Of a DNA stretch of 45,237 nucleotides, positions 24,795 to 33,314 are shown piece by piece (within the stretch, counting starts at the first letter, position 1; every line of letters begins with the position of its first letter). A model generated the notes under the pieces. That model had not been told where the DNA came from. It saw only the letters and a program-made list of their open reading frames with translations, and searched no databases. Made by a program: the position numbers and the translations under genes. The stretch comes from Agrobacterium rubi TR3 = NBRC 13261 (lineage in GTDB: Bacteria > Pseudomonadota > Alphaproteobacteria > Rhizobiales > Rhizobiaceae): the NCBI RefSeq assembly GCF_000739935.1, contig NZ_BBJU01000034.1, positions 1 to 45,237 of the forward strand, given 5' to 3'.

Positions 24795-25799
24795 TCAGAC
24801 CGGCGAGATGATCGTCAGATATGATGATACGCGTCTGACACGCGCTCCTGCCGGAAGTACCACGGCCTCAAGCGCGCGTTGTGGATTGCCGAGGTCAAAC
24901 AAACCACTGACACGCTGCGATCCAATAAACGGGTCAGCAAAGACGATCCTGCCTGGATACCAACGACCGATTCTGGCAACGAGTGCAGCGACCGTTTCGC
25001 GCTCCGCGACAAGGATGTTGTCCCGCCAGATAGCAATCTGCCCGGGTTCGCGCGTGCCGCGCTCGATATTGTCGGAGGAAGGGTCAAAAGACATCCATTC
25101 TCCTGCCTTCAACCTCTCGCCAGTTCCTAATGCAGAGGCAGACGCGCGGGCTTCAACGATGCCACGGTCGACAGAGACGGTCAGAATACCTGAATCATTG
25201 GCAACATCGAATGCCGTGCCTATTGCTGTTGCTGTCAAGCCGCCGACCTCGACCGCAAACGGTCTGCGGCCATCTCCAACAACGTCGAAAAACGACATGC
25301 CTGAAAGAAGCACTATACCGCGCTTTTCGGGCGTATAGTTTACCGCGATCGCGCTGTCAGGCCCGAGCGTGGCGACACTGCCATCGATGAGTTCGAAACG
25401 GCGAATTTCTCCCTTTGCGGTGAAGTGATCCGCTTTTGCATGAACAATGAACGAGGGGCCATACACAGTCCCAGCAAGCGCTGCCCCCAGACCGACAGAG
25501 CCCGCGATGATGACATTGCGGCGTGTCAGGCCAAGTTTCTCCCGCCTCTCGGCTTTTGTGCGGTCCATCAAAATTTTGCCGCTCATGCCGTGAGCATCAG
25601 CAACCCTGGACCAAGCCTGCTCATATTCCGGGCCACGCTTGCGCCACGTCCTGATCATTTCGAGGGTAACGGCATTTCCAGGATCCACCTGTAAACGAAT
25701 GACGAGATCGATAGCCTCGTCAAGCAATCTTTGGGGGTCTGATGGAGCAGCGGTCATTCGTATGGTTCCGGTTTCAGGCGCCAACGGGAACGTCAGCAT
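24795..25799 (-). CDS. fecR: FecR family anti-sigma/signal transducer
   Basis: A 334-residue protein. The cytoplasmic N-terminal domain (DUF4880-like) reads DEAIDLVIRLQVDPGNAVTL then TWRKRGPEYEQAWSRVADAH. A membrane helix follows (NVIIAGSVGLGAALAGTVYG at about residues 94-113). The periplasmic FecR domain contains GEIRRFELIDGSVATLGPDS, then VEVGGLTATAIGTAFDV. The C-terminal secretin-like end should contact the STN domain of the receptor. It sits between fecI and the receptor gene, the usual order. It keeps FecI inactive until the siderophore is bound. Confidence 0.92.
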   Translation of the reverse strand: MLTFPLAPETGTIRMTAAPSDPQRLLDEAIDLVIRLQVDPGNAVTLEMIRTWRKRGPEYEQAWSRVADAHGMSGKILMDRTKAERREKLGLTRRNVIIAGSVGLGAALAGTVYGPSFIVHAKADHFTAKGEIRRFELIDGSVATLGPDSAIAVNYTPEKRGIVLLSGMSFFDVVGDGRRPFAVEVGGLTATAIGTAFDVANDSGILTVSVDRGIVEARASASALGTGERLKAGEWMSFDPSSDNIERGTREPGQIAIWRDNILVAERETVAALVARIGRWYPGRIVFADPFIGSQRVSGLFDLGNPQRALEAVVLPAGARVRRVSSYLTIISPV

Positions 25800-25862
25800 G
25801 CGTCGCCCTTACCATTAGTACAAACGAACGGCCGCGATTTTCTCTTGTGCAATAAAAATAGA

Positions 25863-26366
25863 CTAAATCCCGTCGGTTCGCATGACAATGTGCCGATAGG
25901 CATCGCGGATCAAAGCCCAGGTTCGCGTGGTGGACAAACCTATTTCCTGACCGACTTGATTGATGGTGAGATCGCCCAGTCTGTGCAATTCGAATGCCCG
26001 ACGCGTGCGCTCCGGTAGCTCGGCGAGAGCAATTGCCGTCAGTTTCAATCTTTGACGATCGAACACGACAGTGTCTGGCAACGGATGGGGGTCAACTATA
26101 TTGGCAATCGTGTCATCGCAAAGGTCAACCCTGTCCATTAATTGTTCACGTCGCTGGTGGTTTATGCCCAAGTTGCGCGACACCTGATAAAGATAGGCGG
26201 CTGGATTGGAGTTGGTAACAGTCTCCGTTGGTGGCACCATCAAGACTCGGAGAAAAGTGTCCTGGGTGATGTCCGCAGCGGTCTCTTCGCTCAGGCCCCT
26301 CCGGCGCAAAGATCGGGTAATACCACTTGCGTGGCGAAGGAAAAGTTTGTGCAAATCCCAAGCCAA
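25863..26366 (-). CDS. fecI: FecI-type ECF sigma factor
   Basis: A 167-residue ECF sigma factor. Region 2 is RRRGLSEETAADITQDTFLR, then NPAAYLYQVSRNLGINHQRR. Region 4 is LAELPERTRRAFELHRLGDL, then TINQVGQEIGLSTTRTWALI. A TAA stop lies directly before the TTG at 26366, so the start can be no earlier; a TTG start with no good ribosome site is unusual and may point to a lost upstream part. It should transcribe the receptor and transport genes when FecR is triggered. Confidence 0.88.
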   Translation of the reverse strand: MAWDLHKLFLRHASGITRSLRRRGLSEETAADITQDTFLRVLMVPPTETVTNSNPAAYLYQVSRNLGINHQRREQLMDRVDLCDDTIANIVDPHPLPDTVVFDRQRLKLTAIALAELPERTRRAFELHRLGDLTINQVGQEIGLSTTRTWALIRDAYRHIVMRTDGI

Positions 26367-26928
26367 TTAGTGAAGGCCTTCTTTTGCAGAGCGCATACCA
26401 TCCGCTGACAACTTCCCGGAAGTGTCTGGAGCCCAGAGGACGGGCCAATGTGGATTGAGCCCATTATCAAGCGTCATTTTACCCATAAAAGCACTTTTAG
26501 TCAGCATCTCGCCGTTATGGCAGGAGCGGTCGAAGTGCTTTAATCCCAAAGGAAAATGTGACGCAAGCATCGTTGGTTAGATTGATTCTAAGGACCCAGA
26601 TGGAGCTTGTTTCTTGCCTCATTTAAATATGCCAATAATACTCATGTTTTCCCTGCAGATAGGTGATTATGAATATAAAAAACTTTGCCGTCGCGCGAAG
26701 TCTTCGACCCCTAAAGGTCCCTTGTATTTCTATGGGAGTGTTGTATTTTTGCAACTAATTTTTAGCGATACACGCCTTGGTCGGCGCGAGAACAAGAGAA
26801 GCTTCAGCGCCTTGAACGAATACGAACCTACGATCCGTGAAACATGAAGATATCAGCTGCACTCAACAGGTCGTAGATTTCCGCACCAAATGGTGCTATA
26901 CGAGCTACTCATTTACGGGAGTTAGAAT
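26367..26928. other. No convincing gene; spacer between the iron operon and VapBC
   Basis: About 560 bp without a supported gene. It contains the upstream region of fecI. AAAGCACTT (26488-26496) and AAGTGCTTT (26533-26541) form an inverted repeat. A tiny reading frame of 29 codons starts at 26669 after AGGTGATT, with no recognisable product. The stretch is AT-rich around 26600-26760. A Fur site is expected here in this setting but I could not identify one. Confidence 0.4.
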
Positions 26929-27129
26929 ATGCGATCGACCATAAATCTCGACGACAATCTTATGGAGCGGGCCAAGTCCCTCACGGGCACCAAGGAAACA
27001 GCAGCTCTCGTCCGACAAGCGCTGGAGACGCTTGTGCGTGTGGAATCCGGCAAACGCTTGATCGCGCTAGGCGGCTCTATGCCTGAGGCTGAAGCATCGC
27101 CTCGCCGACGGAGCGACGTGGCCAAGTGA
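26929..27129 (+). CDS. vapB: VapB-type antitoxin
   Basis: A 66-residue antitoxin of the type II VapB group. Its N-terminal part, MRSTINLDDNLMERAKSLTG then TKETAALVRQALETLVRVES, is a ribbon-helix-helix. The C-terminal LGGSMPEAEASPRRRSDVAK is the toxin-binding tail. GGGAG lies 7 nt before the ATG. Its stop overlaps the toxin start by 4 nt. It should repress its own operon together with the toxin. Confidence 0.9.
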   Translation: MRSTINLDDNLMERAKSLTGTKETAALVRQALETLVRVESGKRLIALGGSMPEAEASPRRRSDVAK

Positions 27130-27509
27130 TCCTGGTAGACACCTCGATCTGGATAGATCATTTTCGATACGACGACGCAGAACTACGAAAAATCATCAAT
27201 GATGACCAGTTGCTTTGCCACCCATTCGTTGTCGGCGAACTGGCGCTCGGTAGCCTAAGAGAAAGAGGCGCAGTTTTAGCTTACCTAGCAGCTCAACGCG
27301 AAGCAATGATCGCGACCCACGCAGAGGTAATGACGATGATTGATCGCCATTCGATATTCAGCATGGGGATTGGTTACACAGATGCCCACTTACTGACTTC
27401 AACGTTGCTCGACCGGCGATCAAGCTTGTGGACAAGAGATAAGCGCCTAGCGGCCGCAGCGCAAAAAGTTGGTGCGGCACTTTATCCGCACGCGCACGCC
27501 TCTCATTAG
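27126..27509 (+). CDS. vapC: VapC-type PIN-domain ribonuclease toxin
   Basis: A 127-residue PIN-domain nuclease. The four acidic residues expected for Mg2+ binding are visible: Asp5 (VDTSIWIDHF), Glu38 (VVGELALGSL), Asp86 (GIGYTDAHLL) and Asp105 (LWTRDKRL). VapC toxins usually cut initiator tRNA or rRNA, and the active site here looks intact. The start is a GTG overlapping the antitoxin stop. A repeat copy follows 27 nt after its stop. Confidence 0.92.
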   Translation: MILVDTSIWIDHFRYDDAELRKIINDDQLLCHPFVVGELALGSLRERGAVLAYLAAQREAMIATHAEVMTMIDRHSIFSMGIGYTDAHLLTSTLLDRRSSLWTRDKRLAAAAQKVGAALYPHAHASH

Positions 27510-27536
27510 AACAATAACGCAGGACCGCTCAGCAAT

Positions 27537-27555
27537 ATTGAGGGGAATCGAACCC
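27537..27555 (+). repeat. T-arm-like intergenic repeat, copy 4
   Basis: ATTGAGGGGAATCGAACCC. The reverse strand reads GGGTTCGATTCCCC, the most tRNA-like T-arm of the six copies, but the upstream sequence does not form a cloverleaf. It lies just after vapC. Confidence 0.5.
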
Positions 27556-27654
27556 GAGCTATAAAATGGTTAAAGGGATTGCAAGTGCTGTGACTTGTTT
27601 GGCGAATGGCTTACTGTAGCGGGACGCAACTGTTCGATATGAGAGGATTAAAAA

Positions 27655-28131
27655 ATGGCCGAAGATGCGGGCGTGATAGCTGTGGACCATACGGGGTTCT
27701 CGGTCGCCTCGTTGGAGGAGGCGATCCAGTTCTGGACTGAGGCGATGGGTTTCGACCTTACTCGGCGAGGAGAGATGGGTGGGGAGTTCCTACGGGAGGC
27801 CACGGGGGTTGACGATCCGCGTTGCCGAATGGCGCTGGTGACTGCTCCAAATGGCTACCCTATCGAGCTTCTCGAGTATTCGACAGGCCGTACGTTGGGC
27901 CAGACACCTCGTAGCGCGGGTGCGATCGGCGCCGCGCACATCGCCTTCACGGTTACGGATATCCGCACGGCCATCGCGCGGGTTGAGACGGCGGGGTGGG
28001 CAGTGAAGGGTTCGCCGCAGCCGATACCAGCCGGCCCCCGATGCGGAACAATGGTCGCGTACATCTCCGGCCCGGATGGTATTACCATAGAGCTGATGCA
28101 GCCGCCTGTTGAACATTCCCGCGTCGTGTAA
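27655..28131 (+). CDS. VOC family (glyoxalase-fold) protein
   Basis: A 158-residue vicinal-oxygen-chelate protein with two beta-alpha-beta-beta-beta units. The first unit contains DHTGFSVASLEEAIQFWTEA then MGFDL and ends in PIELLEYS; the second contains AHIAFTVTDIRTAIARVETA and ends in GITIELMQP. The likely metal ligands are His13 (VDHTGF), Glu62-region (IELLEY), His in AAHIAF and Glu in IELMQP. This resembles methylmalonyl-CoA epimerase-like or lactoylglutathione-lyase-like members. GAGAGGA precedes the ATG by about 7 nt. The substrate is not known. Confidence 0.85.
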   Translation: MAEDAGVIAVDHTGFSVASLEEAIQFWTEAMGFDLTRRGEMGGEFLREATGVDDPRCRMALVTAPNGYPIELLEYSTGRTLGQTPRSAGAIGAAHIAFTVTDIRTAIARVETAGWAVKGSPQPIPAGPRCGTMVAYISGPDGITIELMQPPVEHSRVV

Positions 28132-28194
28132 CGCCCCTTCGGTCCGGGAAAGCTGAACCTTGTGAGGGTTTTCCGTTCCATTGCTAGAGCCCTC

Positions 28195-28379
28195 TACGCC
28201 TACTGGGTTTTTCGCAGCAAGATCGATCCTGACGAAGGATACCACGAATGGTGCCCTTGCGTTCAAAGCGACTATTACGGTTCGTCAGCATCTGGCTGGC
28301 GAACTTGTTTTTTCTCAGTGTTTCCTCATTCGCGATCAGAGTAACGATCTCGGAAGAAGGCGTTATACAAACGCCTTGA
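28195..28379 (+). pseudogene. Fossil of a cioB 3' end plus a DUF2474-like gene
   Basis: The first 50 nt encode YAYWVFRSKIDPDEGYH, almost identical to the end of the intact CioB at 43105-43155 (YAYWVFRGKIDPDEGYH), but with no start and no upstream homology; the stop has been lost. Directly after it, the ATG at 28248 opens a 43-codon frame (MVPLRSKRLLRFVSIWLANL..., FAIRV) that aligns with the 36-residue DUF2474 protein at 43155. Its stop falls inside the repeat at 28373. The stretch is therefore a degraded copy of the cioB-DUF2474 junction. The small frame could still be translated but has lost its partner. Confidence 0.8.
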
Positions 28380-28392
28380 GAGGATTCGAACT
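28373..28392 (+). repeat. T-arm-like intergenic repeat, copy 5
   Basis: GCCTTGAGAGGATTCGAACT. It follows the cio fossil, just as copy 6 at 43282 follows the live cio operon, so the two copies may share ancestry with the duplicated segment. Confidence 0.6.
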
Positions 28393-28454
28393 ATCGGGCC
28401 GCGCTTCTTTCTTACCATGCACGCGCTCTGTGGATGGCGTTGTGGAGGTCGACT

Positions 28455-29306
28455 TCATGATAGCCAGCGCTGATGGTTTTCCCGAATAAATACGTCCGCT
28501 GATTTCGGTGCCTGTCTCGTTAGCACAAACACACAGTCGGTGACGCGGTCTTCATTCCCGTCCTCTATCCACTTATCCATTGAAGCGAGCGTCTGCGCAT
28601 AATCCTTATCCAGACCACCCGCGTGATATCGCTCGGCAAGTTGATCGACGTCGAGATTCACATGTCGGATGTTACGGCCAAGAATGCTGCTCAGCTTGGA
28701 CGCAATATCCGCGTAGGACAACGTTTCGTGGCCCGTCAGAATGAAATACCTGTTCCAGGATTTGTCTTCCAGCAGAGCGCTGACAGCCGCTCTGGCGATA
28801 TCGGTTGCGTCAATGAAGCCAACCCGGCCCGATCCAGTTGCCGAGTAAATGGCATTCTCTTGCCGGATGGTGATCTGGTGCTGTTGGTGAGAAAAGTTCT
28901 GTAGGAACCAGGTGGGGCGCTAAACTGTCCACTCTGGAACGTTGTCGGTAAGATAAGCGTGGATCTGCCCCATCATCGGCCCACCGGCTTCCAACGACGA
29001 CGCGCTGAGCAGGACAAAGCGCCGGACACCGCAGGAGCGCGCAATATCGAGGACGGGCGGGACGACTGCACCATGGTCGCTCGTATTTGTCGGAGCGACA
29101 ATGTACACCGCATCTACCCCATCAAAAGCTCTCCGCGCAGTTTCCGGCTGCTGCCAGTCAAACAGAACCTCGCTTTCGCGAGACGGAGTGCGCGTGCCTA
29201 TCTCTGGAATGATCCCCCGCTCTCTCAAGCCCTCCACAACCAATCGTCCGGTGGTTCCGGTTCCGCCTGTCACAAGGATTTTCGCTGACTTATCTTTCTC
29301 CATCAT
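28455..29306 (-). pseudogene. NmrA-like NAD(P)-binding protein gene interrupted by an in-frame TAG
   Basis: One frame of 284 codons encodes an atypical SDR of the NmrA/ergot-alkaloid type. The N-terminus has the cofactor motif KILVTGGTGTTGRLVVEGLR, the middle reads DGVDAVYIVAPTN and FVLLSASSLE, and the C-terminal half reads RVGFIDATDIARAAVSALLE then YFILTGHETLSYADIASKLS. A TAG at 28920-28922 splits it exactly between EWTV and RPTWFLQNF, where relatives have a leucine (EWTVLRPTWFMQNF). TTG to TAG is a single change. The rest of the frame is intact, so the mutation is recent, a sequencing error, or read through. Its start overlaps the NTF2-like gene stop by 4 nt. Confidence 0.85.
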
Positions 29307-29746
29307 TGAGCCTCCGTCGTGACAGGTGAAGGTTTCGTTGCCGAGAGAAGGATAAGCGGGTTCCAGTAATCGCGGTAGCGCGTAATGAGCCCGCCCTTCA
29401 AATCGACCACCGAGACATAGATTTGATCGTAGCGTGCGCCTGTCTCGTTGGAATATCCCTTGCAGCTAAATTCGATCGTGGCTGCCTCAGAACCGGTGGC
29501 GACGATAACCCGATTTAGGTTCATCGATTCAATTATCAGCAAATCGGCCACAGTTGGAAGATAGGCCTCAAGGGCTGGTTTGCCGACAAGACGCTCGGTA
29601 AATCCCTCAGGCGCGTAGGGAAACTCAAAAACGATATTGTCATCGCACATATCGAGAAACGATATCGCTTCAGACGAAACTAGATCGCCCAGAGCCTGCC
29701 TCAAAAGAGACGACAGACTTGGGAACAGGTCAGCGTTATGGGTCAT
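29303..29746 (-). CDS. NTF2-like (SnoaL-type) protein
   Basis: A 147-residue single-domain protein of the SnoaL/NTF2-like fold. The pattern includes a long N-terminal helix, then DDNIVFEFPYAPEGFTERLV, KPALEAYLPTVADLL, and a late strand pair with DQIYVSVVDLKGGLITRYRD then YWNPL. These domains often act as isomerases or ester-cyclising enzymes or bind small hydrophobic ligands. AGGAG lies 9 nt before the ATG. It is first in a two-gene unit with the NmrA-like gene, and divergent from a TetR regulator with an operator palindrome between them. Confidence 0.85.
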   Translation of the reverse strand: MTHNADLFPSLSSLLRQALGDLVSSEAISFLDMCDDNIVFEFPYAPEGFTERLVGKPALEAYLPTVADLLIIESMNLNRVIVATGSEAATIEFSCKGYSNETGARYDQIYVSVVDLKGGLITRYRDYWNPLILLSATKPSPVTTEAQ

Positions 29747-29767
29747 AGTGCTTTACTCCTCATGAAT

Positions 29768-29783
29768 GGAACGCTATCGTTCC
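29768..29783. promoter_or_regulatory. TetR operator palindrome
   Basis: GGAACG-CTAT-CGTTCC is a perfect 6+4+6 inverted repeat between the divergent TetR gene (start 29809) and the NTF2-like gene (start 29746). A further half-site, GGAACG, lies at about 29811-29816. The likely binder is the TetR protein next to it. Confidence 0.6.
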
Positions 29784-29808
29784 GTCCAACACATATGGAG
29801 CGCCTTGG

Positions 29809-30420
29809 ATGGAACGCAAGAGTATCGACGAAGAAAATCGACGTAAGCCCAGCGGCGCTGCGGTCATGCGTACTGATCTGACGCAAGCCTTGGTTCGGGC
29901 GTTCTTTGAAGATTGGGCCCTCTACGGCTACGGCGGAATAAGCCTTGAGCGGGTCGCGATGCGGGCAGGCGCGGGCAAGGCGGCCATATACCGGCGCTGG
30001 CCATCAAAGCTTGCACTGGCTTCAGACGCGATAGAAGAGCTTGGTCTGAAGCTCACTGATGTTTCCGCGAGAGGCAGTCTCATCGAAGAACTCGAAGCTT
30101 ATCTGCTGACGATGAGGCGCGCCCTCCGTCATCGGCTCGTGCGCAGGATATTGCCTGATATTTATGCAGAAGCCGCTCGCGAAAGCGAACTCGTTGTCGC
30201 ATTGAAGAGGCTGGCTCAGGCGCGTCGCGCTGCGGGATCTGCCCTGATCGAGCGTGCTATCGCACGCGGCGAGCTCAACACAAACATCGACGTCGAAATG
30301 GCGCTGGATATGATTCCATCCGCCCTCTATTGGCGCATGATCGTGACAAACCGCTCGATGACCAGAGCCCAAATCAAGCGACAAGCGAGAGCCCTCAAAG
30401 CTGCGATGCAATGCCTCTGA
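29809..30420 (+). CDS. TetR/AcrR family transcriptional regulator
   Basis: A 203-residue TetR-type repressor. The helix-turn-helix is at about residues 20-66 (DLTQALVRAFFEDWALYGYG, then ISLERVAMRAGAGKAAIYRR, WPSKLALA). The C-terminal domain (LIEELEAYLLTMRRALRHRL..., ARGELNTNIDVEMALDMIP) is the TetR_C_11-like dimerisation and ligand part. It is divergent from the NTF2-like/NmrA-like pair, with a palindrome in the gap, so it probably represses them and itself. Confidence 0.92.
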   Translation: MERKSIDEENRRKPSGAAVMRTDLTQALVRAFFEDWALYGYGGISLERVAMRAGAGKAAIYRRWPSKLALASDAIEELGLKLTDVSARGSLIEELEAYLLTMRRALRHRLVRRILPDIYAEAARESELVVALKRLAQARRAAGSALIERAIARGELNTNIDVEMALDMIPSALYWRMIVTNRSMTRAQIKRQARALKAAMQCL

Positions 30421-30473
30421 GGTTGTACGAGACAAGCGAGCCATAAAGTCCTCTGACAAAGAATTCACATCGC

Positions 30474-32525
30474 CTACAATTCGAGTTGCAAACCCTCCTC
30501 CCCTTGTGCAGGAACCGAACAGCAAATCAGCGCCTCGCCATCTGCTACCGCATAGCCAGGCTCGGAGAGATAACTGACGTCACCCTTGACGATCTTCGTT
30601 CGGCAATCCCCGCAGTTTCCAGCTCGGCAGCCATAGGGCGGGCTGAGGCCACTTTGCTCTGCGAGTTCCAGCAAGGAGCCGCCGTCCGGCTCCCACTGCG
30701 CCTGATTTGACGATTGAGTGAAGACGACAGGCGTCGGGACCGAAGCGGCAGGCTTGCCCGGCTTCGTCGATACGTGAACGGCGTGGTCGCGCTTCAGGCC
30801 GGAGGGGCCGAACGCCTCCGCATGGATGCGACCGTCTGCGATATTCAGCGTGCGCAGCCCGTCATACATCGACTGCATGAAGGACGACGGTCCGCAGATG
30901 TAGAAGTCGTAGTCGCCGAACGGCAACTGTGCCTTCAACAGCGTCATGTCGATGCGGCCGATTGCATCAAAAAGGCCGTCGCTGTCGACATCTGGCGCAC
31001 CGAGCACCTTGATTTCCCGAATCGTCCCTTCGCTGCGCGCGACCAGTTCGCCGATTTCGCGGTCGAACGCTCTTTCGGCAAAGGTGCGTGACGACCTGAA
31101 CAGCCAAACCTGCCGACGATAACGCGTTCTGTCACCTGTATGGACGACATGACGCAGCATCGACAGCAAGGGCGTTATGCCGATGCCAGCTGCAAGGAGC
31201 ACAGCCGGACGGCTGCGTTCCATGGCATCGATTGTGAACGCTCCAGCGGGCGATAGCGCCTCGATCTCGTCGCCTTCCCGCATTTTGTGCAGGAGCGTGG
31301 ATGCCCGGCCCTCTCGCTTCACACTCAGCCGGTAGAAGCCATCCGATGGAGCACTCGATAACGTATAGCTGCGGCGGATCGTGTCCGTCCCCTGCGTGAT
31401 GCTGATCGGCAGATGCTGGCCTGCCAGATGCTTGATGAGAGCCTCGCCATCGACGGGCGAAAGGTGCAGTGAACGGATCGTCGAGCTTTCCTCGATAGCC
31501 CGCTCCACGCGGAAGCGCCTCCAGGTTTTTGCCTGGGCCGCGACCTTCAAGCGACTTGCTGCCTCGCGCCAGTTTCCCGTCATCAGGCTGCTTGGTGACA
31601 TGCCGTCTTCAAGAAAGCGCCAGCGCAGCGGCAGTGCATCTTTGCGCAGCACGACCTTTTCCGGCATGACGCGCCAAAGCCGCTCGGCGCCCTCGAAGGC
31701 CGCGATCTCGGGTGAATCCAGGATGATCTCGACGCTTCCAGCGATCTGCAGCATGTCACCCGTCTCATGATCGACGAACAGAAGCCCGGCGCGCGGGTTG
31801 ACGGCGAAATTGCCGAGCGTGTTGAAGAACAGGTTGCCGTTAAAATCCGGCACAGTCAGGCCACCGTCGGCATCGACACGAACGAAACCGCGTCGGCCAC
31901 CACGATGGGAGGCATCCACCTGCCGTCCTTCACCGTCGAGGTCCACGTAGGACGCAACGAAGAAACTGTCGGCGGCTTCGATGATGCCACGCTGATGCGC
32001 GTCGAGCCGATCTGAAACGATCACTTCGGAAGACTGCGGCGTTGCCGGATCGCGCACGAAGCTGAACTGACGATGCTGGATGTAGCGTGGACAGTTGCCG
32101 AAGCTCTGTCCAACGGCGACGGAAAAACGGTCGCTGCTGCTGCGGATGACCGTACCGTTCATCCTGTTACGTCGGCGCGTGATGAGATCGACCCCGACTA
32201 GACCGATCGGGTCGCCGTCTTTCATCCCCGCTTCAGCGGGATCGTTGGGATCACTGATAGCATCGATATCCAGTGTATGGGAATCAGGCGTCTGCAGAAA
32301 GCCGGGCTGTCCGCTACGGATCGTCGCCCACGGAGTTCCATCGCCATCCACAGCGCCGATGACGATAAACGGCAGCACTGGATAGAACTCTCGATGCTGA
32401 TCAAGCATGAACGTGCGCAAAACCTTACGCCCGACCGGGTCCATTTGCTCGAGCACACCGGCGTGGCGCTGTATTTCCAGTTCGCCTGCATGCCAAGGTG
32501 ATGATGAGAGTTCTTCAGCAGGCAT
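30474..32525 (-). CDS. Flavin oxidoreductase with PNPOx-like, FNR and 2Fe-2S ferredoxin domains
   Basis: A 683-residue three-part fusion. Residues 1-320 form a pyridoxamine-phosphate-oxidase-like split barrel (DADGGLTVPDFNGNLFFNTL, then NPRAGLLFVDHETGDMLQIA). Residues 335-570 form a ferredoxin-reductase module: the FAD motif RRSYTLSSAPSDG and the NAD part LLAAGIGITPLLSMLRHVV then DYDFYICGPSSFMQ. The last 90 residues form a plant-type 2Fe-2S domain with Cys633, Cys638, Cys641 and Cys668 (CRAGNCGDC...ICC). Electrons should run NAD(P)H-FAD-2Fe-2S. The start at 32525 has GGAGG 6 nt upstream. A GST gene lies 58 bp upstream and is probably co-transcribed. The acceptor is unknown. Confidence 0.9.
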   Translation of the reverse strand: MPAEELSSSPWHAGELEIQRHAGVLEQMDPVGRKVLRTFMLDQHREFYPVLPFIVIGAVDGDGTPWATIRSGQPGFLQTPDSHTLDIDAISDPNDPAEAGMKDGDPIGLVGVDLITRRRNRMNGTVIRSSSDRFSVAVGQSFGNCPRYIQHRQFSFVRDPATPQSSEVIVSDRLDAHQRGIIEAADSFFVASYVDLDGEGRQVDASHRGGRRGFVRVDADGGLTVPDFNGNLFFNTLGNFAVNPRAGLLFVDHETGDMLQIAGSVEIILDSPEIAAFEGAERLWRVMPEKVVLRKDALPLRWRFLEDGMSPSSLMTGNWREAASRLKVAAQAKTWRRFRVERAIEESSTIRSLHLSPVDGEALIKHLAGQHLPISITQGTDTIRRSYTLSSAPSDGFYRLSVKREGRASTLLHKMREGDEIEALSPAGAFTIDAMERSRPAVLLAAGIGITPLLSMLRHVVHTGDRTRYRRQVWLFRSSRTFAERAFDREIGELVARSEGTIREIKVLGAPDVDSDGLFDAIGRIDMTLLKAQLPFGDYDFYICGPSSFMQSMYDGLRTLNIADGRIHAEAFGPSGLKRDHAVHVSTKPGKPAASVPTPVVFTQSSNQAQWEPDGGSLLELAEQSGLSPPYGCRAGNCGDCRTKIVKGDVSYLSEPGYAVADGEALICCSVPAQGEEGLQLEL

Positions 32526-32582
32526 TGAAACCTCCAATAAGAAACGGCGGCCAGGACCAGTAGCCCCGGCCGCGAGGCGATG

Positions 32583-33194
32583 TCAGACTGCGAGGCCGAT
32601 GGCCGTTTTCGGAAGAGCGACGAAACCGGGCAAAGCTTCGATCCGCGCCAACCAGTGACGGACCTCCGGGTACGGTGTCAGATCGACATTGCCCTCCGGC
32701 GCGCCCGCGATGTAGCTGTAGAGCGCGACATCCGCGATGGTCGGTGTGTTGCCGATGATGAAACGGTGATTTTCGAGTTCGGCATTGATGAGGCCGAGAA
32801 TCCGGTGAGCGCGGGCAATCACTTCGTCGGCGCGGAAGTCTGCTCCGAATACCGTGATCAGGCGGGCCGCGCACGGACCATACGAAATTTCTCCGGCGGC
32901 AACGGAAAGCCATTTCTGTATCTTCGCGACAGAGGCGAGATCGTCGGGCATCCAGTCCTTGCGGCCAAGCTTCGTGGCAACATAGACAAGGATCGCATTG
33001 GAATCATTGACGACAACATCCCCATCGACGAGCACCGGCACTTGGCCGAACGGGTTGAGCTTCAGGAATTCGGGCGTCTTGTGCTCGCCGTTCGCCAGAT
33101 CGAGGTCGATGATCTCAGCCTTCACGTTCAGCAAAGATAGGAAAAGACGAGCACGATGCGCATGGCCCGAAAGCGGAAAGTGATAGAGTTTCAT
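32583..33194 (-). CDS. Glutathione S-transferase
   Basis: A 203-residue GST. The N-terminal thioredoxin-like domain reads [20 protein letters not shown]; the glutathione-binding parts [13 protein letters not shown] and [11 protein letters not shown] are present. The C-terminal helical domain has the conserved [13 protein letters not shown] box. I chose the ATG at 33194 because GGGAG lies about 7 nt upstream. It is the first gene of a unit with the flavin/2Fe-2S fusion protein, divergent from a LysR regulator. A detoxification or ring-opening role is plausible but not shown. Confidence 0.92.
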   Translation of the reverse strand: MKLYHFPLSGHAHRARLFLSLLNVKAEIIDLDLANGEHKTPEFLKLNPFGQVPVLVDGDVVVNDSNAILVYVATKLGRKDWMPDDLASVAKIQKWLSVAAGEISYGPCAARLITVFGADFRADEVIARAHRILGLINAELENHRFIIGNTPTIADVALYSYIAGAPEGNVDLTPYPEVRHWLARIEALPGFVALPKTAIGLAV

Positions 33195-33314
33195 GGTTTG
33201 CTCCCTTGAGGTCCGGACACCTTCGTCCGTTAACGTGAGAAACCTAGCGGGAACCATATTTTTAGAGTAGACGGTTATTTATGTAATCACCCTCTCGTTT
33301 TATGGAAGGCAAAG

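Noticed and set aside
26614..26847. A 77-codon open frame on the + strand
   Set aside because: No ribosome site, no domain, and an AT-rich setting; probably chance.
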